Shown: positions 1 to 5,912 of the stretch, in pieces
Layout: the number at the start of each line of letters is the position of its first letter
Numbering within the stretch: the first letter of the stretch is position 1
Origin: Planctomycetota bacterium
Lineage (GTDB): Bacteria > Planctomycetota > Planctomycetia > Gemmatales > Gemmataceae
Reading direction: 5' to 3'
Length of the DNA stretch: 11,824 nucleotides
Assembly: GCA_018970845.1 (NCBI GenBank)
Contig: JAGWVO010000080.1
Coordinates: 1 to 11,824 of the forward strand
Notes under the pieces: generated by a model
The model's database searches: none
The model's input: the letters and a program-made list of their open reading frames with translations, nothing else
What the model was told of the DNA's origin: nothing
Position numbers and translations under genes: made by a program

Positions 1-63
1 GAAGGGAAGGATTTCGAACCCGCCGCCTATGGCATGAGCTTCGTGATGACGCCGGAACGCTGA
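1..63 (+). CDS. C-terminal end of an unidentified protein (partial)
   Basis: Frame 1 is open from the first base and ends in TGA at 61-63, giving a 20-residue tail that ends in ...FVMTPER. Codon use (mostly G or C in third position) matches the neighbouring real genes, and the stop is followed directly by a small perfect hairpin at 67-81, as expected at a gene end. The piece is too short to assign to any family. It could also be an open stretch without coding meaning, but its position ahead of the hairpins and of a same-strand gene favours a genuine 3' end. Confidence 0.55.
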   Translation, partial: EGKDFEPAAYGMSFVMTPER

Positions 64-66
64 CAA

Positions 67-81
67 TCGGTTCGCAACCGA
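67..81 (+). repeat. short hairpin after upstream stop codon
   Basis: TCGGTT (67-72) and AACCGA (76-81) form a perfect 6-bp stem with a CGC loop, starting 3 nt after the stop codon at 61-63. No T-run follows, so if it contributes to transcription termination or to mRNA 3'-end protection it is not a canonical intrinsic terminator. A second, larger hairpin follows at 87-123. Confidence 0.4.
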
Positions 82-86
82 ACGCC

Positions 87-123
87 GGGCATGGTAAAGG
101 ATGTTCTGGACTTCACCATGCCC
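87..123 (+). repeat. 9-bp inverted repeat (12-bp imperfect stem) in the leader of the DUF1080 gene
   Basis: GGGCATGGT (87-95) pairs perfectly with ACCATGCCC (115-123). After one mismatch (96/114) the stem continues with AAG (97-99) against CTT (111-113), leaving an 11-nt loop. It sits between the upstream stop codon and the Shine-Dalgarno sequence GGAG (129-132) of the next gene. It could be a terminator of the upstream gene without a T-tract, or a 5'-UTR structure of the downstream gene. Its presence argues against translation starting at the ATGs at 91 and 118, both of which lie inside the stem. Confidence 0.5.
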
Positions 124-138
124 CACCCGGAGCACCCG

Positions 139-834
139 ATGTTGCGACACGCCTTCATTCTCGCCGCCTTCACCTTCCTGGCCCTGACACTCGCCGCGGC
201 GGACACACCCGGAGTTGGTCCGGGCTGGAAAAGCTTAGGCAAGGACGATTTCACCAAGGCCAACTGCGACGACAACACCTTCCAGTGGAAGGATGACGGC
301 AGCCTGTACTGCACCGGCACCCCCGTCGGCGTGCTCAAGAGCGCCAAGCAGTACACGAACTTCGAAATGGTGCTCGAATGGAAGCACCTCAAGCCGGCGG
401 GCAACTCCGGCGTGTTCGTCTGGGCCCCCGAAAAGCCGCTTGCCGAACTCAAGCGGGGTGGCCTGCCGCATGGCATCGAGGTGCAGGTGCTCGACCTCGC
501 CTACAAGACCAACTACGAGAAGAACTCCAAGAAAAAGGCCGACTGGTTCACCTGCCACGGCGATGTTTTTCCCGTCGGCACAAGCAAGATGAAGCCCTTC
601 CCGCCGGTTTCGCCCAACGGGCAACGCAGCTTCCCCAAGAAGGAAACCACCAAGGCCGCCGGCGAGTGGAACCATTACCACATCAAGGCTGTCAACGGTG
701 AGATCCGCCTGGCCGTCAACGGCGAGGAAGTCTCGGGAGGCGCCGAGTGCAATCCCAAGACCGGTTACATCTGCCTCGAGTCCGAAGGTTCCCCCATCGA
801 GTTCCGCAACATCAAGCTCAAGGAACTGCCGTAA
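139..834 (+). CDS. secreted DUF1080 family protein (3-keto-disaccharide hydrolase-type)
   Basis: This 231-residue protein opens with a signal peptide (about residues 1-21, a hydrophobic stretch ending in AAA) and is otherwise one DUF1080 domain, a concanavalin/laminarinase-like beta-sandwich. Family hallmarks are visible: NSGVFVW (89-95), GIEVQVLD (112-119), HGDVFPV (140-146), GEWNHYHIKA (175-184) and a C-terminal strand pattern GYICLESEG...EFRNIKLKEL (209-230). Some DUF1080 members hydrolyse 3-keto-glycosides; others are uncharacterised and abundant in planctomycetes, so activity here is inferred from the family only. The ATG at 139 is preferred because GGAG lies 6 nt upstream and the protein then begins directly with the signal peptide. 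In-frame ATGs at 91 and 118 would place a strong hairpin (87-123) inside the coding region. The stop codon lies 3 nt from the stop of the convergent gene. Confidence 0.88.
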   Translation: MLRHAFILAAFTFLALTLAAADTPGVGPGWKSLGKDDFTKANCDDNTFQWKDDGSLYCTGTPVGVLKSAKQYTNFEMVLEWKHLKPAGNSGVFVWAPEKPLAELKRGGLPHGIEVQVLDLAYKTNYEKNSKKKADWFTCHGDVFPVGTSKMKPFPPVSPNGQRSFPKKETTKAAGEWNHYHIKAVNGEIRLAVNGEEVSGGAECNPKTGYICLESEGSPIEFRNIKLKELP

Positions 835-837
835 GTC

Positions 838-1716
838 TCACGGCTCATCCGGCAGGCCCTCCAGCAGCGCCTCGGAGAGCCTGCCGAGCGCCACCAACGC
901 CTTGTTGTCCACCGACCAGTCGCTCCGCGGCAGGTCATCGAAGGTGATGGCCATGGCGACCGTCGCCTTGGGCGTCCGCAGGATCCCCACCTCCGACCTG
1001 AGCCTGTCAAGCGCCCCGGCCTTGGCCGCCACCTTCACCTTCATGTCGTTTCGCGCCAGGCCGTCGCGGCCCTGCTGGCGACTCATCACCGCCAGAATCT
1101 CCTTGGAATCCTCAGGGCTGACGATGGTGCCCGCATCAAGTCGCGCCAGCAATTCAACCATTTCCCTGGCCGTGGACCGGCCGATGCCGAAGGTGGAACC
1201 ATCAGGCCGCTTGTTGTCGGGCGAGTGAAAAGCCTTGCTTTCGCCTCCCGCCCCAATTTTTCGCATCGACCTGGTTTGCTTGAACCCCCAAGCCTCGAGA
1301 TGCCCGTTCACGGTGTCGGTGCCCACTCTGTCGAGGATCATGTTGGTGGCTGTGTTGTCGCTAAGCACCATCATGAGCCTTGCGGAATCCTTCAATGTCA
1401 GGGGCAGGCCGTCACCCAACTCGGGCAGGATTCCCGCTCCCCCGGTGCGCGATTTCGGCCCCAGCACCAGTTTCTCTTCCCAAGCCAGCCTGCCCGCCTT
1501 CACCTCGGCGTGCACCGCCGCCAGAATGGGCAGCTTGATCGTGCTCGCCGTGCGGCACGGAACATCTTCGCTGATGCCGCAAGTCTTTTGGCTCTTGAGG
1601 TTTCTGGCATAAAGGAAAACCTTGCCACCCGTTTCCATCGCAATCGAATTCAGCCTGGCTTGCAAGCCTTCGGCCTGATTGACGCATGAAAGCAAGCAGA
1701 TCCATCCGATAATCAT
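838..1716 (-). CDS. class A beta-lactamase-like serine hydrolase, exported
   Basis: From the ATG at 1716 the product is 292 residues. It has the penicillin-recognising serine hydrolase fold signatures in class A spacing: S58-T-I-K61 (SxxK nucleophile and lysine), S119-D-N (SDN loop) and K232-A-G in the place of KTG. The segment MIIGWICLLSC is a short hydrophobic export signal; the LLSC sequence could be a lipobox, although positive charges before it are lacking. The E166-x-x-x-N motif of true class A beta-lactamases is not recognisable between residues 145 and 180, where the sequence is a Gly/Ser/Arg-rich stretch. It may therefore acylate on beta-lactams or peptidoglycan-like substrates without efficient hydrolysis, or act as another serine hydrolase. 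An upstream start at 1776 (312 residues) is possible, but its first 20 residues are Pro/Gly-rich and look untranslated; AGGGA lies 8 nt upstream of 1716. The gene is divergent from the phosphatase operon. Confidence 0.82.
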   Translation of the reverse strand: MIIGWICLLSCVNQAEGLQARLNSIAMETGGKVFLYARNLKSQKTCGISEDVPCRTASTIKLPILAAVHAEVKAGRLAWEEKLVLGPKSRTGGAGILPELGDGLPLTLKDSARLMMVLSDNTATNMILDRVGTDTVNGHLEAWGFKQTRSMRKIGAGGESKAFHSPDNKRPDGSTFGIGRSTAREMVELLARLDAGTIVSPEDSKEILAVMSRQQGRDGLARNDMKVKVAAKAGALDRLRSEVGILRTPKATVAMAITFDDLPRSDWSVDNKALVALGRLSEALLEGLPDEP

Positions 1717-1787
1717 GGGAATGGTCCCTGGGGGTCCGGCCGATCCGGCTGGAACCGGAAATCGGGCCTGTGGCATGATCCCATGCT

Positions 1788-2804
1788 TTGGTCGAAAAGA
1801 AAGCCAACCGGGGAAGGCATGTGGCGGCGAAGGTGTTGGTGGTGCTGACAGGCCTTGCGGCCGCCGCCTTGGCCGCGGAAGCGACCCGTGTGTTCGCCCT
1901 GGGCAACTTCCACGCCGTGGCTGAAAACCGGCTCTACCGCTGTTCCCAGCCGGGTGCCGACCGTGTTCGTTCCCTGGCCCGCGATTACCGTGTCCGCACG
2001 ATCATCAACCTGCGTGGATGCTGCGACCCGTCCCCCTGGTATCTCGAGGAAGCCAAGGCTTGCCAGGAACTCGACATCAACCTCGAAGACCTGGCCTTCT
2101 CAGCCACGCGACTGCCATCCACCAAGGCGTTCCGTGAATTGGTCGACCTGCTCGACAACGCCGAGGAACCGGTCCTCATTCACTGCCACCGGGGAATCGA
2201 CCGCACGGGACTGGCGTGCGCCTTGTGGAAGCTGCTCAAGACGAATGAAGGCCTGGATGCCGCCTACTGGCAATTGGGCGCCCGCTTCGGCCATTTCCGC
2301 TTCGGTCGAACGGCGCACATGGACGAGGCCCTCGACATGTACTCGGATTGGTTGGCCAGCCGGCAGGTTCGGCACAGCCCCGAAGTCATCCGTGATTTCG
2401 TTCGGAACCATTACTGCCCCGGGCACCTTCGCGCCGGGCTTGACTGGTCCGGCCCATGGCCCCCGGTCATACAAGCCGAACAACCCAGCCTCCTGCGAGT
2501 CAGGGCCACGAACAACTCGGTTGCGACCTGGAGGTTTTCCACCAGCGACAACGCGGGCGTTCACCTTACCTGGAGGCTGCTTTCCTCCTCCGGGGCGTCG
2601 GTGGCGGCCGGAATGTCGGGAATGTTCGAACGCCGCGTGCCGCCGGGAGGCTCGATTGACCTCGACATATCCTTGCCCGGCTTGGCATGCGGTGAGCGTT
2701 ACAGGCTGCTGGTCGACATGACCGACCCCCAGCACGCCACCTTCCTTCAGGCGGGGGGCGAGGTGCTGGAAGGGATCTTCGAGGTGGGAAAGGCCGGCTC
2801 ATGA
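1788..2804 (+). CDS. membrane-anchored tyrosine/dual-specificity phosphatase-like protein with C-terminal beta-rich domain
   Basis: The 338-residue product has a basic N-terminus and a hydrophobic segment (about 14-32), so it is membrane-anchored or exported. A cysteine-dependent phosphatase domain follows (about 38-192). The P-loop is H132-C133-HRGID-R139-TG, an exact HCx5R signature with nucleophilic C133; D101 lies 32 residues earlier, about where dual-specificity phosphatases place the general acid. The opening pattern (FHAVAENRLYRCSQPG, then RVRTIINLRG) resembles bacterial phosphatases of the PFA-DSP/PTP-NADK-like group. Residues 226-334 form a second, beta-rich region (TNNSVATWRF, GVHLTWRLL, VPPGGSIDLDI, ERYRLLVDM) resembling Ig-like accessory domains. 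Substrate is unknown; a lipid or sugar phosphate is plausible from the neighbours. The start is unresolved: TTG at 1788 has no ribosome site, while GTG at 1821 has GGGGAAGG just upstream and still keeps the hydrophobic segment. The end overlaps the next gene by ATGA. Confidence 0.83.
   Translation: MVEKKANRGRHVAAKVLVVLTGLAAAALAAEATRVFALGNFHAVAENRLYRCSQPGADRVRSLARDYRVRTIINLRGCCDPSPWYLEEAKACQELDINLEDLAFSATRLPSTKAFRELVDLLDNAEEPVLIHCHRGIDRTGLACALWKLLKTNEGLDAAYWQLGARFGHFRFGRTAHMDEALDMYSDWLASRQVRHSPEVIRDFVRNHYCPGHLRAGLDWSGPWPPVIQAEQPSLLRVRATNNSVATWRFSTSDNAGVHLTWRLLSSSGASVAAGMSGMFERRVPPGGSIDLDISLPGLACGERYRLLVDMTDPQHATFLQAGGEVLEGIFEVGKAGS
1810..1817 (+). promoter_or_regulatory. possible ribosome binding site for an internal GTG start of the phosphatase gene
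   Basis: GGGGAAGG at 1810-1817 lies 3 nt before a GTG at 1821 (6 nt if the GGGGA part is the pairing core). The TTG at 1788 has nothing similar ahead of it. This favours translation from 1821, giving a protein 11 residues shorter, but the purine run could be coincidental in GC-rich DNA. Confidence 0.35.
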
Positions 2805-3850
2805 CGACGGAAGCCCAAAGGCCCGGCATCTGGAAAGCCCGCCTGGCCATGGGGCTCAGGTGGGCGGGCACCATGGGCCTGTTGGGATACCTTGCCAGCC
2901 GGATGGACTGGCCGGCGTTGGGCCGGTCGTTCGCCGGCATGGATTTCCGCTTCTTCTTGGCCTCGATGGTGGTGTTCCTGCTGGCCCAGGTGGCCAGCGC
3001 CTTGCGCTGGCGGGCCCTTGCCCGCGCCCAGGGATTCCGCAACGCTTTCGGCCCGTTCGTCCGTTGGTATGCCGCGGGAATGTTTTGCAATTTGGCTCTG
3101 CCAAGCTCGGTGGGCGGCGATGTCGTGCGCGCGTGGTACCTGTCCCGCAAGGGCACCGGACCGGTGCTGGCGCGACGGCAAGCGGCGGTGGCCAGCGTGC
3201 TGCTCGACCGGGCCACCGGCCTGGGGGTGCTCATCGGGGTGGCGGGTGTCGCGGCCCTGGCGGCGCCGCCCGGACTGCCGGCCCGGGTGACGGCGCCCGT
3301 GTGGATGGCCGTGACCGCGGCGGCTTGCGGGCTGTTGGCCTGGCCTCTCATCTCGTTCATCGGCCGCAAGGTGGCCCCGCGGTTCGCCCCGCTATTGGGG
3401 GGCGTTGACGGCGTGCTGCGCGATCCGGTATTGCTGGCCACCACGACGGCCTGCTCGGTGGTGGTGCAGATGTCCAGCATCGCGCAGGTGGCGCTTGTGG
3501 GCATGGGCCTGGGCATCGACCTGCCCTGGGCGTTCTACGGTTGCGTGGTGCCGCTGGTTTCGCTGCTCACGCTGCTGCCCGTCAGCCTCAACGGAATGGG
3601 GTTGCGCGAGGCGGGATATGTCGGGCTGCTGTCGCCCTTGGGCGTTTCGGCGGCCCAATCGGTGGCGCTCAGCCTGCTGGGCTTCGCGGCCACATCGCTG
3701 GTGGCGCTCGCCGGGTTGCCGGTGCTCCTGGCGGACGGAATGCCCCGGCGGGACGACGAGTCGATGGGAGGAAGCGATGAGCCAGGCGCGGAAGCTGTCG
3801 GTGATCATTCCGGTGAAGGAGGAGCAGGACAACCTGCGTCCGCTGCATGA
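2801..3850 (+). CDS. lysylphosphatidylglycerol synthase TM / UPF0104-type flippase-like membrane protein
   Basis: This 349-residue integral membrane protein has about seven to eight hydrophobic segments (roughly 18-34, 50-70, 90-105, 133-155, 165-185, 212-236, 245-275, 285-311). Two family signatures are clear: NLALPSSVGGDVVRAWYL (97-114) and LPVSLNGMGLREAGY (259-273). Both are characteristic of the LPG_synthase_TM/UPF0104 family, which includes the flippase half of MprF and AglD-like proteins. There is no soluble aminoacyl-transferase domain, so it is not a complete MprF; a role in lipid or glycolipid transfer across the membrane is inferred. Translation is coupled to the phosphatase gene through the ATGA overlap, with AAAGG 7 nt before the ATG. 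The last 40 residues are hydrophilic, Gly/Glu/Asp-rich and overlap the next gene, so they are probably a dispensable tail. Confidence 0.87.
   Translation: MTTEAQRPGIWKARLAMGLRWAGTMGLLGYLASRMDWPALGRSFAGMDFRFFLASMVVFLLAQVASALRWRALARAQGFRNAFGPFVRWYAAGMFCNLALPSSVGGDVVRAWYLSRKGTGPVLARRQAAVASVLLDRATGLGVLIGVAGVAALAAPPGLPARVTAPVWMAVTAAACGLLAWPLISFIGRKVAPRFAPLLGGVDGVLRDPVLLATTTACSVVVQMSSIAQVALVGMGLGIDLPWAFYGCVVPLVSLLTLLPVSLNGMGLREAGYVGLLSPLGVSAAQSVALSLLGFAATSLVALAGLPVLLADGMPRRDDESMGGSDEPGAEAVGDHSGEGGAGQPASAA
3767..3771 (+). promoter_or_regulatory. Shine-Dalgarno site that fixes the glycosyltransferase start
   Basis: GGAGG at 3767-3771 is followed 5 nt later by ATG at 3777. It lies inside the coding region of the upstream membrane protein and selects this internal ATG within a much longer open frame that begins at 3405 and would otherwise add a meaningless Arg/Trp/Cys-rich N-terminus. 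Confidence 0.75.
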
Positions 3851-4781
3851 GAGGCTCACCGCCGCATTGGAACCCCTGACCCGGCCCGGCGCCTCGCCGT
3901 CCCTGGCCGACTACGAGATCGTGCTGGTGGATGACGGTTCCCGCGACCGGTCGATGGAGGTCCTCCGGGACCTGGCCGCCGCCGATTCCCGCGTGAAGGT
4001 GGTTCGCCTCAGGCGCAATTACGGACAAACACCAGCTCTCAAGGCGGGCATCGACCATGCCACCGGCGACCTGATCGCCACCATGGACGGCGACCTCCAG
4101 AACGATCCGGCCGACTTGCCCGTGATGCTGCGCCAGATCGACGAGGGCCACGACGCCGTCTTCGGCGAGCGGGCCAAGAGGCAGGACGACCTGTTCCTCC
4201 GCAAGGTGCCCAGCCTTCTCGCCAACGGACTCATCCGCCGGGTCACCGGCTGCGCCATCAGGGACATGGGGTGCACGATCCGCGTCATGCGCGCCGACAT
4301 CGCCCGCGAGCTGCCGCTTTACGGCGAGCTGCACCGGTTCATTCCCGTGCTCGTGCAGATGACCGGTGCCCGCATGGTTCAGATTCCCGCCAGGCACCAT
4401 GCCCGCGTCGCCGGCGTCACCAAGTACAACCTCACCCGCACCTTCCGGGTGGTGCTCGACCTGATCACCGTGCAGTTCCTCCACACCTACCTGGCCCGCC
4501 CCATGCATGCGATGGGCATGTTCGGCCTGGCATGCATGGGCCTGGGTTTCTGCAGCCTGGCGGCGACCGTCATCATGAAATGGACCACGGGCCTGTGGAT
4601 GACGGGCAACCCATTCCTGCTGCTGTCGGCCTTGTTCGTGCTCATCGGCACGCAGTCGATCGGGCTGGGCCTCCTGGGCGAGGTGCTGTCGCGAACCTAC
4701 TTCGAAAGCCAAGGCAAACGCAGCTACGCCGTCTCCGAGGCGATCAACATCGAGCAGGTTGCCAGCCGACGCGCCGCCTGA
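3777..4781 (+). CDS. family 2 polyprenyl-phosphate glycosyltransferase (DPM1/GtrB/ArnC-like)
   Basis: The 334-residue product begins MSQARKLSVIIPVKEE, the typical first strand of a GT-A fold. It carries the nucleotide-sugar motifs VDDGSRDRS (51-59) and DGDLQNDP (104-111), the conserved ERAKRQDDLFLRK segment (131-143), and the acceptor-side residues around HRFIP (186-190) and AGVTKYNL (212-219). Two C-terminal transmembrane helices follow (about 242-268 and 278-303), the second leading into GEVLSRTYFESQGKRSY, which is standard for enzymes that transfer a sugar from a nucleotide donor to undecaprenyl or dolichyl phosphate on the cytoplasmic face. The sugar cannot be read from sequence. The gene overlaps the flippase-like gene by 74 nt and is the last of the operon. 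A large inverted repeat follows at 4796-4856. Confidence 0.92.
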   Translation: MSQARKLSVIIPVKEEQDNLRPLHERLTAALEPLTRPGASPSLADYEIVLVDDGSRDRSMEVLRDLAAADSRVKVVRLRRNYGQTPALKAGIDHATGDLIATMDGDLQNDPADLPVMLRQIDEGHDAVFGERAKRQDDLFLRKVPSLLANGLIRRVTGCAIRDMGCTIRVMRADIARELPLYGELHRFIPVLVQMTGARMVQIPARHHARVAGVTKYNLTRTFRVVLDLITVQFLHTYLARPMHAMGMFGLACMGLGFCSLAATVIMKWTTGLWMTGNPFLLLSALFVLIGTQSIGLGLLGEVLSRTYFESQGKRSYAVSEAINIEQVASRRAA

Positions 4782-4795
4782 ATTTCTGTTCCCGC

Positions 4796-4856
4796 ATTCC
4801 AATCGTTGAGCGCCGGTGCCAGCCCCACCGGCCTCCAGTCGTTGGCTGATTGGAAT
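4796..4856 (+). terminator. nested inverted repeat after the phosphatase-flippase-glycosyltransferase operon
   Basis: ATTCCAATC (4796-4804) pairs perfectly with GATTGGAAT (4848-4856). Inside it, GCCGGTG (4812-4818) pairs with CACCGGC (4826-4832) around a CCAGCCC loop. The structure begins 14 nt after the operon's stop codon, so a 3'-end role is likely. There is no T-tract after either stem, so it is not a textbook intrinsic terminator; it could instead stabilise the mRNA or be a protein-binding cruciform. Confidence 0.45.
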
Positions 4857-5030
4857 TGAAATCCCTCAAAGCCTAGCCTGGCCAATAAAAGGATGATTCA
4901 TCCGCAAAAATACAGGGCCCGGGCCTCGAGATTGGCTTGGGGTGGGTCGCGTGGGAGAATGTTGTTCCGGCCCTAGATCCATTTTCAAAAAGTGAGTGGG
5001 ATTGATAATGCCAATAAAATTTACAATTTG

Positions 5031-5047
5031 AATCTATCAAATAGATT
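5031..5047. repeat. perfect AT-rich hairpin
   Basis: AATCTAT (5031-5037), CAA loop, ATAGATT (5041-5047): a perfect 7-bp stem followed by TT. Such an AT-only stem is unexpected in this GC-rich genome. It could be a protein-binding operator or part of a larger RNA fold in the spacer. Confidence 0.45.
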
Positions 5048-5089
5048 TTGCAATGGAGGCGCGAATCCTAGTGGTGAGCGGGTCGTTTT

Positions 5090-5147
5090 CAATACAGCCA
5101 ACTCACTCCGCCTTCGGCTCCGTTCTTGGCTTTTTTATTCTGTATTG
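5090..5147. repeat. long-range inverted repeat with inner stem
   Basis: CAATACAG (5090-5097) pairs perfectly with CTGTATTG (5140-5147). Inside, CCAA (5098-5101) can extend against TTGG (5126-5129) if the T-rich stretch 5130-5139 bulges out, and GCC-TTC-GGC (5110-5118) caps the loop. A T-rich stretch (5152-5160) follows on the plus strand. The arrangement suggests a folded RNA or a bipartite binding site. Confidence 0.4.
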
Positions 5148-5223
5148 GGATCCTTTTATTGCATTTACCAAATCGAAGCCGCTCTAAACTGGGGAATCGG
5201 GCTGAATAACCAGACCCTTAAGA

Positions 5224-5244
5224 GCCCTGAACGAAGTGAGGGGC
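5224..5244. repeat. REP-like short palindromic sequence
   Basis: GCCCTGAACGAAGTGAGGGG, followed by C, has complementary ends (GCCC with GGGC) around a GAACGAAGTGA-type centre. It resembles the widespread dispersed bacterial repeat of the form CCCTGAGCGAAG...GAAGGG, recalled from general knowledge rather than matched by search. Only one clear copy is present here. Confidence 0.35.
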
Positions 5245-5402
5245 GAACTGGCATGGATCGGAAATGATTTGACGACCTTGTGTTTCAAGCAATCCGAAAA
5301 ATGATGCTGTCATTAGATTTACGGCAAAAAAACGCTTACTGGGTCGTTCAACCGGGGCTCCTTGCGTTGGCCCGGGACATGGGCGCTGGCTCACCACGCC
5401 CG

Positions 5403-5825
5403 TCAGTCCCACTTGAGTTCCAGGTTGCCTTCGGCTTGGGTGATCTCAACGACAACCTTCGAATTGTCACCGCCATACTTGCGGAACAATTCCCTTTGGT
5501 CGACGCTCATCACCGACGGCATGCCGGGAATCGCCCCGGGCTTTCCGGCGTCTGCGGCGGCGTTGTGGGTGACAAACACCTTGTGACTGCCGGTCTTCGC
5601 ACCCTTCGTCTGCGGATCATAGGTGAGGGTGAACTTGCCCGAAGCGTCGGTTTCCCCCATGCTCGGGCGCCCGCCGTCGGCCGGCACAAAGTTGATGAAG
5701 GCGTTGGTGACCGGCTTGCCCTTGTAAGTCAGCGTGCCAGAAACCGTGACGATGCCAGAGCCGCCGCATCCGGCCAGCAGAAGGCACAACGATAAAAGGA
5801 AAAATCGCCTTGGGTGACGAAACAT
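5403..5825 (-). CDS. small carboxypeptidase-regulatory-like lipoprotein
   Basis: This 140-residue protein has a signal sequence with basic residues (HPRR) and the lipobox LLAGC, so cleavage before C20 and lipid attachment are expected. The mature part is one transthyretin/carboxypeptidase-regulatory-like beta-sandwich: TVSGTLTYKGKPVTNAFINF (27-46), then GETDASGKFTL (57-67) and GSHKVFVT (79-86). Proteins of this type are very common in planctomycetes next to DUF1559 genes; their function is unknown, and surface or periplasmic structural roles are guessed. GAGG lies 6 nt upstream of the ATG (plus-strand CCTC at 5832-5835). It lies 87 nt downstream of the DUF1559 gene on the same strand and is probably cotranscribed with it. 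Confidence 0.87.
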   Translation of the reverse strand: MFRHPRRFFLLSLCLLLAGCGGSGIVTVSGTLTYKGKPVTNAFINFVPADGGRPSMGETDASGKFTLTYDPQTKGAKTGSHKVFVTHNAAADAGKPGAIPGMPSVMSVDQRELFRKYGGDNSKVVVEITQAEGNLELKWD

Positions 5826-5878
5826 GATGTGCCTCGATTGGTTGTGGGAGTCTCATTGGTGGCCAATCATGCGGACCT

Positions 5879-5901
5879 GTCGCCGCGCGCGGTGGCGCGA
5901 C
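5879..5901 (-). repeat. GC-rich hairpin between the pilin-like and lipoprotein genes
   Basis: GTCGC (5879-5883) and GCGAC (5897-5901) bracket a very GC-rich interior in the 87-nt gap between the two minus-strand genes. No T-run follows it on the minus strand. It may slow transcription or protect the upstream mRNA 3' end, which would let the two genes be expressed at different levels. Confidence 0.3.
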
Positions 5902-5912
5902 CCGCATTCATG

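Larger units (their letters stand above)
4857..5402. other. gene-free spacer, AT-richer in its middle, with several small inverted repeats
   Basis: No convincing gene is seen between the glycosyltransferase and the lipoprotein gene. From about 4985 to 5345 the DNA is visibly richer in A and T than anywhere else in the window. Elements seen include a direct repeat GCCAATAAAA (4881-4890 less its first base context, and 5010-5019), a GGATG-ATT-CATCC hairpin (4891-4903), hairpins at 5031-5047 and 5090-5147, and a REP-like sequence at 5224-5244. A GTG-started open frame (4992-5267, 91 codons) lacks a ribosome site, has atypical composition and reads through these repeats, so it is not called. The segment may be a decayed mobile element, a repeat cluster or a small RNA locus. 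Confidence 0.5.

Noticed and set aside
3405..3776. N-terminal extension of the glycosyltransferase frame
   Set aside because: The 124 upstream codons are Trp/Arg/Cys-rich and lie inside the flippase-like gene; GGAGG before ATG 3777 and the SVIIPVKEE start of the GT fold fix the true beginning.
3669..4802. 377-codon minus-strand open frame opposite the glycosyltransferase
   Set aside because: The opposite strand carries unmistakable GT2 motifs and membrane helices; this frame has low-complexity His/Gly-rich composition and no recognisable domain.
4992..5267. 91-codon open frame in the AT-richer spacer
   Set aside because: It starts with GTG without a ribosome site, has composition unlike the true genes, shows no recognisable domain and reads straight through hairpins and the REP-like sequence.
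5374..5410. Stem GGGAC/GTCCC with inner GGGCG/CGCCC at the lipoprotein gene end
   Set aside because: It includes the stop codon, has short arms and is not followed by a T-run on the minus strand, so it is not called as a terminator.
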